In this document: positions 8,793 through 17,199 of the stretch, one piece after another
Layout: each line of letters opens with the position of its first letter
How positions within the stretch are numbered: position 1 is the stretch's first letter
From: Natrinema ejinorense
GTDB lineage: Archaea; Halobacteriota; Halobacteria; Halobacteriales; Natrialbaceae
Direction: 5' to 3'
NCBI RefSeq assembly: GCF_002494345.1
Contig: NZ_NXNI01000002.1
Location: 124,001 to 188,000, forward strand
DNA length: 64,000 bases
Notes under the pieces: generated by a model
What the model saw: the letters and a program-made list of their open reading frames with translations, nothing else
The model's database searches: none
Told to the model about the DNA's origin: nothing
Made by a program: the position numbers and the translations under genes

Positions 8793-9185
8793 TCAAACGT
8801 CAGGTGTTCTAGTGGGTTCTGTGTCGGTCTCACCGACCCAATCAGCATTCCACTCGTCGATTGCATCGAACACCGGCTCGAGTGCCGCGCCTTTCTCAGT
8901 CAGGCTGTAGTGGGTCTCGACGGGTGGGCCCTCCTCGACACGGCGATCGACGATCCCGTCCTCTCCGAGTGATTCGAGGACTCGCGAGAGTGTGTACGAA
9001 CTCGCCCCGGATGCTCGTTTCAGCTCGTTAAATCGATGGTCGCCATCGAACAGGTTGTACAGAATTCGAAGCCGCCACTTGGTCCCGAACTGATCAAGCG
9101 ACTGGACGCCTGCACACGCGTTTGGCGTGAGTTCGCGAACCTCTCGGAGGTTTTCATCGATATCCTCGTCGGACTCTGGAACCAT
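8793..9185 (-). CDS. HxlR family transcriptional regulator
   Basis: The 130-residue protein carries the single HxlR domain. After an acidic N-terminus, CAGVQSLDQFGTKWRLRILYNLFDGDHRFNEL forms helices 1-2, SSYTLSRVLESL the recognition helix, and VETHYSLTEKGAALEPVF the wing and dimer helix. The conserved G-x-KW-x-x-x-IL pattern and the YSLTxKG wing are diagnostic. HxlR proteins often bind quinones, aldehydes or disulfide stress signals through a conserved Cys; a Cys is present near residue 28. The start at 9185 gives the common length. A MITE lies about 110 bases upstream and may have been inserted into its promoter region. Confidence 0.9.
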   Translation of the reverse strand: MVPESDEDIDENLREVRELTPNACAGVQSLDQFGTKWRLRILYNLFDGDHRFNELKRASGASSYTLSRVLESLGEDGIVDRRVEEGPPVETHYSLTEKGAALEPVFDAIDEWNADWVGETDTEPTRTPDV

Positions 9186-9292
9186 ACCAGCTATCCGGCA
9201 GTCTCCCAATGTAAGCGTTTGTCTTGGATCGCCTTGTGCCGCTCAGATACTGGTGAGCGTACCGGCTGTGCAAGTGATTTGCGTCTTTGTAC

Positions 9293-9376
9293 TATAGTAG
9301 CAACTGAAAGTCATTGCACACCTGATCGCACGACAGCGTTGCGATCAGTGTGTAAATCGTTTCAGTTGCTACTATA
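9293..9376. repeat. 84-bp MITE, copy B
   Basis: This copy is identical to copy A at 1099-1182 and in the same orientation, with TA next to each terminal repeat core. It lies between the start of the HxlR gene and the 3' end of the PLP decarboxylase gene. It could change expression of the regulator, since its outer ends are AT-rich (TACTATAG). Confidence 0.9.
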
Positions 9377-9473
9377 GTTGGTAGCGCGACTTCTATATTT
9401 AGACGGGGGTAAACTGGAATGGCTGAATCGGGAAGTAGGGATACGTATGGGTCATGAAGTCATCTCCAGTGGG

Positions 9474-10913
9474 CTACGGTCGTTCAGCCTCTAGGAACAA
9501 ATCGATTCCGTTGAACAGTCGATCAAGCGTCGTTTTGTCTGTGAACGGGTTCAATAGGACGACTCGGAGCCACCGTGTGTCCCGATAGGTCGGTAGCGAG
9601 ACAAAGACGTCCTGTTTGGAGAGCAGGTAGCGCTGGAGCCGTCCGTTGAGTGTATCTCGCTCGTCCGGTGGACACCAATCGGGCGCGGCACGGAAACAGA
9701 CGAGGTTCATCTCTGGCTCGCTGGCCAACTCCAGCGCATCCTGGTCAGCGACGCGGTCGCGAATCACAGCCGTCAGGCGATAGCTCTCGTCGATCAACTG
9801 TCCGAGTCCCTCACGACCGAGATGCTGGAAGGTAAGCCAAAGTTTCAGAACCTCCGCCCGCCGGGTCCCGTGGACGCTCAGTTCACCGAGGTTCGGAATC
9901 GCATCGTCGCCGCGCATATACGGCGCCCCAACCCTGAAATCCTGCTGCAAGACGTCCGAATCGGCGAACAACGCCATCGCGCACGTCTTCGCAACATAAC
10001 ACCATTTCTGGGGGTTGAACGTCACTGAATCGGCCTCCTCGATTCCATCAAGTCGGTCCCGTTTGGCTTCAGAGAAGACGAGGGCCCCGCCGTAGGCCGC
10101 GTCGACGTGGAACCACAGGTCATGTTCGTCGACTACATCACGAACCGCCGGGAGCGGATCGATGTTCCCGGTCGTGGTTGTGCCAGCAGTCGCGACGACA
10201 CAGAAGGGCACGCGACCGTTATGTTCGGCCTGTTCGACTGCCTGGTTCAGCGCGCTCGGCTTCATTCGAGAGTTCGCGTCCGTTTCGACGGCGACGACGG
10301 CGTCGGTCCCGAGCCCCAGTAGCATCGCGGCTTTCTGTAGGGAGGTGTGTGCCACCTTTGACGCGAACAACACCGGCTCACCATCCAGTCCGGCGAGCCC
10401 ACCCTCGTGAACATCGAATACCTTGTTCCGAGCGACCGAGAGGGCATGTAGGTTCGCGAGTGACCCCCCGCTGGCGAGGACCCCGCCGGCGTTGGAGCCG
10501 AGGCCGAATTCGCTGGCGATGGTCTCGGTCAACTGGACCTCGAGTTCCGAGAATACTGGCGACATTTCCACGCTCAACATATTGTTGTTGACCGCCGATG
10601 CGACGAGGTCACCCAGTACCGACACCGTAGTCGGCATCGTGTCCATATGACCGATATATCCCGGATGGGCGGGGTTCATCGATCCCGCAACAATCGTCTC
10701 GAGGTCGTCGAGAAGGTCGGTCTGGGACCGTGGCGATTCTGGAATCGTTCCCGTAAGGGCGGTCGACTCGTCAGGTAACGGCGACCGCTTTTCGGCCGCT
10801 CCGAGCTGTCCGAGGAGCTGATCGAGCACGTCCTCGGTGAGATCCCGAATGGCTTCGGCGTTAGCCCCACTCGGATCGATGAATCCCGTTTCGGGCGAGT
10901 TGGAACGATTCAT
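9474..10913 (-). CDS. PLP-dependent group II decarboxylase (glutamate/diaminobutyrate/aromatic type)
   Basis: The 479-residue length is normal for the family. The PLP-binding lysine lies in FNPQKWCYV (about residue 310), after the HVDAAYGG motif whose Asp holds the pyridine ring. The N-terminal MNPAHPGYIGHM (about 80-92) and the loop GGSLANLHAL that binds the phosphate are also present. The enzyme removes the alpha-carboxyl group of an amino acid; the substrate (Glu, Asp, DABA, Tyr/Trp) cannot be fixed by eye. It is cytoplasmic. The ATG at 10913 gives the full N-terminus. It follows the VOC and reductase genes on the same strand, about 55 bases after the reductase stop. Confidence 0.9.
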   Translation of the reverse strand: MNRSNSPETGFIDPSGANAEAIRDLTEDVLDQLLGQLGAAEKRSPLPDESTALTGTIPESPRSQTDLLDDLETIVAGSMNPAHPGYIGHMDTMPTTVSVLGDLVASAVNNNMLSVEMSPVFSELEVQLTETIASEFGLGSNAGGVLASGGSLANLHALSVARNKVFDVHEGGLAGLDGEPVLFASKVAHTSLQKAAMLLGLGTDAVVAVETDANSRMKPSALNQAVEQAEHNGRVPFCVVATAGTTTTGNIDPLPAVRDVVDEHDLWFHVDAAYGGALVFSEAKRDRLDGIEEADSVTFNPQKWCYVAKTCAMALFADSDVLQQDFRVGAPYMRGDDAIPNLGELSVHGTRRAEVLKLWLTFQHLGREGLGQLIDESYRLTAVIRDRVADQDALELASEPEMNLVCFRAAPDWCPPDERDTLNGRLQRYLLSKQDVFVSLPTYRDTRWLRVVLLNPFTDKTTLDRLFNGIDLFLEAERP

Positions 10914-10967
10914 ATGGACCCCTTCTCTCTCCAGTGACTTCGAATATAGGGACTCGTTGGACCGATG

Positions 10968-11921
10968 TCACTCACTTACCGTTCGTTTGCGACCGTGAGG
11001 GATCGTAAAATCGATATTCGGTCCGACTGGGACGAATCCAGTCGGGTTGATGTCCGTATGACTCCGGTAGTAGTGCTTCTTGATGTGATCGAGGGTAACC
11101 GTCTCTGAGATGCCCTCGTGTTGATAAATGTCGCGCGTGTATCCCCAGAGGTTGGGATAGTCGACAAGACGCCGAACGTTACATTTGAAGTGAATGTAGT
11201 AGACGGGGTCGAACCGGACGAGCGCGGGGAACAGTCGAAGGTCCGCGATGGTGAGCGACTCGCCGACGAGAAATCGCTGGTCGTCGAGGATTTCCTCCCA
11301 GTAGTCGAGGGCGTCGAACATCGTCTCGACCGCCTGCTCGTAGGAGTCCTGCGAGTCCGCGAAGCCGGCGGTGTACGCCCCCTGGAGGATCGGTTCGTAT
11401 ATCTGCTCGACGACCGCGTCGATTTGGTCGCGCTTCCCTGCTGGATACAGGTCGTACTCGTCGCTCCGGTCGGCGAAGCCCGTCGCGAGCGTCTCCATGA
11501 TCTCGATGGACTCGTTATTGACGATAGTCTCTGTCTCGCGGTCCCAGAGAACTGGCGTCGTAACGCCGCCCGTGTACTCTGGGTCGGCTGCCGTGTACAC
11601 TTCGTGGAGGTAGTCCGAGCCATGGATGGAATCCGGCGTACAGCCGGGTTTGTCAGGGGTGAACTGCCAGCCCCCCTCGCCGCGGTACGGGTCGACGACG
11701 TCCATCGAGATGACGTCTTCGAGTCCCAGGAGGTTCCGCACTAAGACAGCGCCGTGGGCCCATGGACAGGCCCGGGCGATGTACAGGTGATAGCGTCCCG
11801 ATTCCGGAGGGTATTGTGAGTCAGGAGAGATGCGCTCTCGGACTCCGTCGTCACTCCGATCCTGGTCGTTTTCAGTCAGTTCGTCAGACGTCTTCCAGTG
11901 GCCGTCGATGAGGCGTCCCAT
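10968..11921 (-). CDS. Xi-class glutathione-transferase-like (hydro)quinone reductase
   Basis: The 317-residue protein has the thioredoxin-fold N-terminal domain (about 50-160) with the active-site Cys in ARACPWAHGAVLVRNLLGL, then an all-helical C-terminal domain. CPWA is the hallmark of the YqjG/ECM4 group, S-glutathionyl-hydroquinone reductases, which take thiol adducts off quinones. Haloarchaea mostly use gamma-glutamylcysteine, not glutathione, so the thiol partner here is probably different (inference). The start at 11921 gives MGRLIDGHW, as in relatives. The VOC gene lies 31 bases upstream, so the two probably form a small detoxification operon. Confidence 0.9.
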   Translation of the reverse strand: MGRLIDGHWKTSDELTENDQDRSDDGVRERISPDSQYPPESGRYHLYIARACPWAHGAVLVRNLLGLEDVISMDVVDPYRGEGGWQFTPDKPGCTPDSIHGSDYLHEVYTAADPEYTGGVTTPVLWDRETETIVNNESIEIMETLATGFADRSDEYDLYPAGKRDQIDAVVEQIYEPILQGAYTAGFADSQDSYEQAVETMFDALDYWEEILDDQRFLVGESLTIADLRLFPALVRFDPVYYIHFKCNVRRLVDYPNLWGYTRDIYQHEGISETVTLDHIKKHYYRSHTDINPTGFVPVGPNIDFTIPHGRKRTVSE

Positions 11922-11952
11922 GTGTTCTGTGGTGGTCGTGGGCGTGAGTCGA

Positions 11953-12357
11953 CTACGCTGTCTCTGATACGGGTTCTTTGAGTTCAATAAGGTAGCCGAA
12001 CGGATCGCGAACGTAGATTGCTGGGGCTTCACCGGTTGCCCCGTCAGGCGTGCCTTCTCGCTCGATAATGACACCGGCGTCCTCGAGTTCTTGCTTGACG
12101 TCTTCGATGTCCTCGTCCAGGATGATTGCGAGGTGGTCGAAGTTCTCTCGCTCGGGGTGGACGAACTCCTCGGTCGGTCTGACGTGGATAATTGTGTCTG
12201 GTGCGAGCCGAAAGTGGAAAATCGGCGTGTCGCCTTCCTCGTAGTCCTCGAATCCTTCGAGTGGGAATCCGAGATGACCCTGATAGAATTCGATTGCGTG
12301 CTCGATCTCGTTCTCCGGAATCCGGAGGTGAACGTGGTCGATGCGTCGTGCGTCCAT
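11953..12357 (-). CDS. VOC family (glyoxalase-like) protein
   Basis: The 134-residue protein has the paired beta-alpha-beta-beta-beta modules of the vicinal-oxygen-chelate fold. Likely metal ligands are His in RRIDHVHLRIPE, His in NFDHLAIILDE and Glu in GYLIELKEP. Such proteins bind a divalent metal and act on small substrates (glyoxalase, dioxygenase, antibiotic-modifying). The ATG at 12357 starts the first strand; the longer frame upstream adds 22 residues that do not fit. It is the first gene of an apparent VOC-reductase operon. The substrate is not known. Confidence 0.88.
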   Translation of the reverse strand: MDARRIDHVHLRIPENEIEHAIEFYQGHLGFPLEGFEDYEEGDTPIFHFRLAPDTIIHVRPTEEFVHPERENFDHLAIILDEDIEDVKQELEDAGVIIEREGTPDGATGEAPAIYVRDPFGYLIELKEPVSETA

Positions 12358-12563
12358 TGTTCTGGATTGATATAGAACCGTCTGTCGAATATAGTTCAGG
12401 CAATCTGTGTCTGAGCAGGTCACACGAGGCTAACCACCCACCATCGACGAGAAGCGAAACGGCTGTCGATCCGAAAATCACGAATAATCCTCCCGGCGTA
12501 TCAGTACCTTCCAGTTCATTCATCAATGAGGTCACTCACCTTGGGGAGGACAGCGCGCAGCGG

Positions 12564-12795
12564 TTATCCCACCATCCCGGTCAGCATATCGCGGTGAGTC
12601 CGAATTGTCGCCGTCGAGACGTTAGCTACTGTGGCCGCATCCGTTTGCGTCAGCCATCGCCTCTCCTCGCGACCTTGTAGAGGCAGGCCGCTGCGAACCC
12701 GGCCGGATGGACGCCCGTCGTCACGCCGTACTCTTCGGCCTGCTCCGCGGGGGTTCGGGCCCGCTGTCGGATCTCGTCCGGGCACTCGAGGACAC
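12564..12795 (-). pseudogene. 3' fragment of a transcription factor B gene, frameshifted
   Basis: Two overlapping frames match the second cyclin repeat of archaeal TFB. The first, about 12665-12790, reads ECPDEIRQRARTPAEQ... to PAGFAAACLYKVAR. The second, about 12564-12660, reads RWLTQTDAATVANVSTATI and ends TGMVG. The two join only through a one-base deletion near 12660. The N-terminal zinc ribbon and first cyclin repeat are absent. Haloarchaea carry many TFB paralogues, some on plasmids, so this is a decayed extra copy. Confidence 0.8.
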
Positions 12796-12847
12796 CCGCA
12801 GCGGTTCCGCTCGACGACGTAGCGGTAATGAACCCACGGTCTCCGAG

Positions 12848-14005
12848 CTAGTGATCCGGCCTTCGCTCGAGGATGTCGAAAATATCGATCGCTTTGTACT
12901 CCTGATTCCGTTGGTTGCCAGTCGTCTCAACGAGAATACCGTCGGATACTAACTCCTCGATGGCGTTATACGCGGTTTGTCGACTGACATCAAACTCATC
13001 TTGGACATCGTTGGCAGTGAAGTACGGCACATCGAAGACGCCTCTCGCAAGGCGATGACTCGTTTTTTGGTGTGGATACCGCTGTTCGTAGTCACGCCGA
13101 AGTTCCATCAGCTTCTGTGTCCGCTCGTACGAGTCCCGCGCCTGTACCTCGATTCCTTCGATAAAGAACGTGATCCAGTCGCGCCAGTCCCCGGTTTCGC
13201 TCACAGCGCGCATCTTCTCGACGTATTCCTGCTTGTTGCGATTGAAGTAGGCACTCGGATAGAGATACGGCTCGCTCAGATATCCTTCAGCGCAGAGCTG
13301 CAAGACGATGAGAATGCGGCCAAGCCGGCCATTCCCGTCCTCACAGGGATGAACCGTCTCGAACTGATAATGCGTAATCGCGAGATCGACGAGCGGGTGA
13401 TACTGGCCGCCCATCTGGATATACACCTCCAGAGAGTGCATAAGCTCGGGAACCGATTGGTGCGGCGGGGGAACGAACGGAGGTTGACTGGCGTACGGAG
13501 AAGGAAGATGGACATCAGTCGTCCGCCATTCTCCTACGACCTCACCTTCGTTTCGAACGTTTTCGAGGAGCAACTCGTGGAGCGACTGGAGGAGTTCGAG
13601 CGTTATCGGCTCACCCTGTTTGATGGCGTCGAATCCTTTTTGAAGGGCGTGTTCGGCATTCAGGACCTCCTGCAAGTCCCGACTCACATCGACGTTCTCA
13701 TCTCCGCTGGTCCGCGTGTGATGGGCGTATACCTCGTCCACGTCAACATCGGCCCCTTCTATTTCGGCGGTCTCAACTGCCTCAAGTCGGACGAGGGACG
13801 TGTAGAGAACCGGCGAGAAATCGACAGCCGGGCTGATACCGTCGATTCGGCCGAGCTGAAAGGAGGCATCGGCGATAAGCTCCATGAGTTCGTCGTCGAC
13901 ATCGATCCGTGTCGAGAGGGGGAGCTTGTCCGGGATGTAATATGGGTGTGGATGAGACTCGCGATAGTGCCCGGGTGCCTCTTCCGGAAGGTCTCGAGTC
14001 CGCAT
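12848..14005 (-). CDS. Fic family protein with C-terminal winged helix
   Basis: The 385-residue protein contains the Fic core motif HPCEDGNGRLGR near residue 222. The catalytic His and the Gly-Asn-Gly-Arg loop are intact, although Phe of the HPF consensus is Cys. An inhibitory helix motif of class II Fic proteins, TAEIEG (S/T-xxx-E-G/N), is seen near residue 80. So the enzyme is probably self-inhibited AMP-transferase, or another nucleotide-phosphate transferase acting on a protein hydroxyl. The last 60 residues (YFTANDVQDEFDVSRQTAYNAI...) form a winged helix found in the same architecture elsewhere. The target is unknown. It stands alone beside the TFB relic. Confidence 0.9.
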   Translation of the reverse strand: MRTRDLPEEAPGHYRESHPHPYYIPDKLPLSTRIDVDDELMELIADASFQLGRIDGISPAVDFSPVLYTSLVRLEAVETAEIEGADVDVDEVYAHHTRTSGDENVDVSRDLQEVLNAEHALQKGFDAIKQGEPITLELLQSLHELLLENVRNEGEVVGEWRTTDVHLPSPYASQPPFVPPPHQSVPELMHSLEVYIQMGGQYHPLVDLAITHYQFETVHPCEDGNGRLGRILIVLQLCAEGYLSEPYLYPSAYFNRNKQEYVEKMRAVSETGDWRDWITFFIEGIEVQARDSYERTQKLMELRRDYEQRYPHQKTSHRLARGVFDVPYFTANDVQDEFDVSRQTAYNAIEELVSDGILVETTGNQRNQEYKAIDIFDILERRPDH

Positions 14006-14462
14006 TTGAATATACCACGAACTCCGGCCTGTTAATCATGTCGCTCTTAAACCGATTTGATTTCTGGTATCTGAAACGGGTTTGCTCAAAATACGGCCGG
14101 GAATTTTGGAGAACACGGCCTGCCGTTGATCTTCACTTAACCCTGTGCGCTCACCTTCACGTTGAGGCCACGACTTGAGTCTCATCACTGTCTCCGATTC
14201 TCACAGTTGGCCAAACAAACCCTGAAGAATGGGGGTATCAGTACAGCATTCGGTCTCGATCTCGAGGTGAATTGTCTGCGAAGACGGGATTCGCGGACAC
14301 AGTACTCACGGTAAGTAGAGATGCAGACTTGACGCTGACACTTGCCACCCTCTAGAGATATTGACAGAGTCGTGCTGAATAGAAGGTGCGGGCCACGTTT
14401 AGACGCTGCTCAGTTGCCGTCTTGACTAGGATTATGCGGAGGTGAGTGAGGAAGCGGCGAGT
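14006..14462. other. spacer without a supported gene
   Basis: This stretch lies between the divergent Fic gene and an IS relic and has lower GC than its neighbours. A 46-codon frame from 14040 (MSLLNRFDFWYLK...) has no recognisable family and may be transposon debris. I see no promoter or RNA gene I could defend beyond the region expected to hold the Fic promoter. Confidence 0.5.
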
Positions 14463-15296
14463 ATGCCGTCTCAACTCGCCCGGTCTACCGACCGATGTGT
14501 CGATTTGTCCCAGAACGCTGTCACTGGCGAGCTAGCACCGGCGGTCAGGAAAGGTAACGGCGGCTATGCTGACTGGGTGATTGTCTCGATTCACTGCCTT
14601 CGAGAGTACCTGAACCAGCCGTACCGCCGGTTGCTCGACGTTCTGCATGAGATGCCCAGAATCGCCGCGAAACTTGACCTTGCGGTGGATCAGCTACCGG
14701 ATTTCACAACCGTTTGTACACGGAAACGGGAGCTGACAATGCGGATCTGGCGGGTGTTGCTGCGGCTGTCCGTCTCGCTGCACGAACTCGGCGACGTTCA
14801 GGCGAATCCACAGGGCAACCGGCTTCAAACGCCACCAAGCCAGCCGTCACTACGTCTTCTGGGTCGGCTACAATTTTGACGATATCAAGACGACAGCGCT
14901 CATCGATTGCGATACCTACGTCGCTCTCGACATTCATTGCTCGATGAAACAGCCGCACGACACACAAATTGGACGATAGGTACCCACGAGAAACCCATCC
15001 AGCTCGCCACGATTACCGCCGACAAAAGCGACGACTGGAACGCGCTCCGGCACGAACTCAGGGATGCTGGAATCCGCCCGGTGATCAAACATCGAGAGTT
15101 CTACGCACTCGATAAAGCACACAACGCTCGCCGCGATGAGAACATCTATCACCGCCGGCCGATCGTCGAAGCGGTTTTCTTCGTACTTAAATATATTTTC
15201 AGTGATACGTATCGGGCTAGAATGTGGTTAGGACAGTTCAGTGAACTCGTCCTAAAGGCCGCCGTCAGAAACAGTGAGAAAGCTGTGAGGCTCTAA
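14463..15296 (+). pseudogene. IS5-family (ISH1-like) transposase, frameshifted
   Basis: The first part (14463-14879) reads like the N-terminus of ISH1-type transposases: SQLARSTDRCVDLSQNAV, YADWVIVSIHCLREYLNQPYRRL, DLAVDQLPDFTTV. The second part is in another frame (about 14880-15296) and carries the C-terminal catalytic half: HTNWTIGTHEKPIQLATITADKSDDW, IRPVIKHREFYALDKAHNAR, RARMWLGQFSELVLKAAVRN. A shift near 14800-14880 breaks the gene, and the middle with the first catalytic Asp is damaged. Such elements move by a DDE mechanism; this copy cannot. Confidence 0.85.
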
Positions 15297-15335
15297 CACC
15301 ACTGATCTTACGCGTCTAAACAAGGCCAAATACAT

Positions 15336-15467
15336 GGAAATCGGAATGCTGTCGAACGTGTCTTCAGAGAAGTAAAACGGAGAACTATCTGTTTTAGCAA
15401 CGCCAACGCAGAAACAGCCGACGAGTGGCTGAGATCGGTCAACTTCGCATGGAATCAGCTTATCTGA
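15336..15467 (+). pseudogene. C-terminal fragment of another DDE transposase
   Basis: A 43-codon open stretch reads NAVERVFREVKRRT... and ends NFAWNQLI before TGA. This is the tail of a common haloarchaeal transposase, with the catalytic Glu in AVERVF. No start, and no upstream part, is present: the sequence before 15336 belongs to the ISH1-like relic. I did not fix the IS family. Confidence 0.65.
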
Positions 15468-15614
15468 ACACGATGCTTTTGGAGGAGCGTCAGTCACTAC
15501 GCCTAGGAATCTGTCACAGTCACATCGGGCCAGAAACATATCCTGTACGCAACCGCGCCAGAGCCGAATTAACGGAAATACCTGTCACTGAGCCGGAATG
15601 CGGGAAGCGCAAGC

Positions 15615-16120
15615 TCACAACCGTTCCCGTTCTGACTCACGGTAGGCAACGTCGAGATCGAGATCGTCGTATATGCGATCGAGCATAGCGAGTGCTGACT
15701 GAAACGTCGCATAATGCTCCCGCATGAATGCTATCGTCTCGCGCCGAGAGATGACTGGATATCCTTCGACGTGGTCGGGGTTGAGCACGGAACGCTCATC
15801 GAGGACGACTTGGAGAGGGCCTTCAAACGAGTCTTCCGGTCGGCGCTCAAATCTTGTCGGTTTCCAAACTGTTCGGAAAAACGCTGCCAGGCGTCGATGT
15901 CCGCCTCGAGGACGGCAAGAAAGAGCGGATAGTCGTCTGGCTCGCGACCCACATGGTAGCTGCCCTGGGTCCACACGTAGACGGCGTCGATCCGCGTGAA
16001 TGCGAACAGCCAGTCACCGAACTGTGGGATGACGTAGGCCTCCTCGATGGATGGTGGGTTCACGCGGCACTCGTGGCCAGTAGGTCTCGAGCCGCCTCGC
16101 GGACGCGATCGTCGCGTCAT
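15615..16120 (-). pseudogene. hypothetical protein split by a frameshift
   Basis: Two overlapping minus frames look like one gene of about 160 residues. The 5' part (from 16120) reads SIEEAYVIPQFGDWLFAFTR, IDAVYVWTQGSYHVGREPDDYPLFLAVLEADIDAWQRF. The 3' part (about 15850-15615) reads EGPLQVVLDERSVLNPDHVEGYPVIS, MREHYATFQSALAMLDRIYDDLDLD. Each half is acidic and haloarchaeal in style, while its continuation in its own frame turns basic. The break lies near 15850. I do not recognise the family; a small soluble partner protein, such as a toxin-antitoxin member, would fit, but nothing shows it. Confidence 0.65.
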
Positions 16121-16145
16121 TATACTGAAAATACCCTGCATCCTC

Positions 16146-16229
16146 TATAGTAGCAACTGAAACGATTTACACACTGATCGCAACGCTGTCGTGTGATCAG
16201 GTGTGCAATGACTTTCAGTTGCTACTATA
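16146..16229. repeat. 84-bp MITE, copy C (inverted)
   Basis: This is the same element as copies A and B in the opposite orientation, with one base changed in the inner stem (GTGTGATCAG versus GTGCGATCAG). The near-identity of three copies over 15 kb points to recent movement. Confidence 0.9.
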
Positions 16230-16406
16230 GCTGAGTGTCGATTACCCAGTTTGGTTCTGCTGCTCCCTGCTGTTCTGAGGCAGTTCCTGAAGCTGCTGTA
16301 CGTACTTCGATCGACGATTCATCGTCGAGCACGTCCCAGATATTCGGAAGTGCCGTCACTAGTTCACTGAATAGAGTCACATATCTTTGTTTCTTACCCT
16401 GTACTA

Positions 16407-17189
16407 ATGACTGATGGTGTGGAAGAAGAGGAAGAGACTGATCGGATCTCACAGCTTCAAAGCTGGACAGAAACTCAAAGAATAGACCAATCTGAAATCG
16501 AAAACTGGTGGACGAGCATTGAGAATGGGAGCGTAGAAGAAGCTGTTTCGGCGTTAGAACTCTTAGCTGAGGTTGCTTCGAAAAGACCTGAACAAGTTGA
16601 ACGCCACAGTACAGACCTCGTAGAGTTACTGGCTGACACGCGACCAGTAGAGTCCGGTGGGACCGTTGCTGGCCATGCAATGCAGGTAATCGCTGTCTTG
16701 GCTGAGACAAAGCCTGATATCGTGGAATCTGACCTGGATTTATTGCTCACCAGAATCGTCGACGGTGGTCGACTCGCAAAAGTGTATGGCTGTCGTGCGC
16801 TCGCTCACGCTGAAGGGCTTGACGAATCATCAACGCTGGCGATTGCGGACGTGCTCAAACGAGTGTTGGTGGAGACAACCGATGCCCACGTCGGGATTGC
16901 CGCGGCGACGGCCATCACGGCAATTCCATGTGAATATCCAGAGGACCGATTCGCTGACCCCTACGTGCAATTCCGTACAGACAAACTGGATTCGATCATT
17001 CTTCCGAATGACGACGACGTCGGTGAACGGTTCTACGAGATCATGCTGACAGCTGCGCTCCACGATCCAGAGGCGTTCGATCACGATCCGAAAGCAAGCC
17101 AACTACTCGAATATCTTCATAACAAACACTCGCTCAGACTCGATATCTCTAAGCAGACGTACCGGCTGGCTCAGTCACGGATCAGGTAA
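16407..17189 (+). CDS. helical-repeat (HEAT-like) protein, unknown function
   Basis: The 260-residue acidic protein is nearly all helix. From about residue 35 it shows repeating helix pairs (SVEEAVSALELLAEVASKRP, TVAGHAMQVIAVLAETKPD, KVYGCRALAHAEGLDESSTLA, HVGIAAATAITAIP), the pattern of HEAT/ARM solenoids that bind proteins or nucleic acid. It has no signal peptide or membrane helix. It converges with the metallo-hydrolase gene at 17200, leaving 10 bases. GC is lower than in core genes. I do not recognise a specific family. Confidence 0.75.
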   Translation: MTDGVEEEEETDRISQLQSWTETQRIDQSEIENWWTSIENGSVEEAVSALELLAEVASKRPEQVERHSTDLVELLADTRPVESGGTVAGHAMQVIAVLAETKPDIVESDLDLLLTRIVDGGRLAKVYGCRALAHAEGLDESSTLAIADVLKRVLVETTDAHVGIAAATAITAIPCEYPEDRFADPYVQFRTDKLDSIILPNDDDVGERFYEIMLTAALHDPEAFDHDPKASQLLEYLHNKHSLRLDISKQTYRLAQSRIR

Positions 17190-17199
17190 TGGACTTGGT

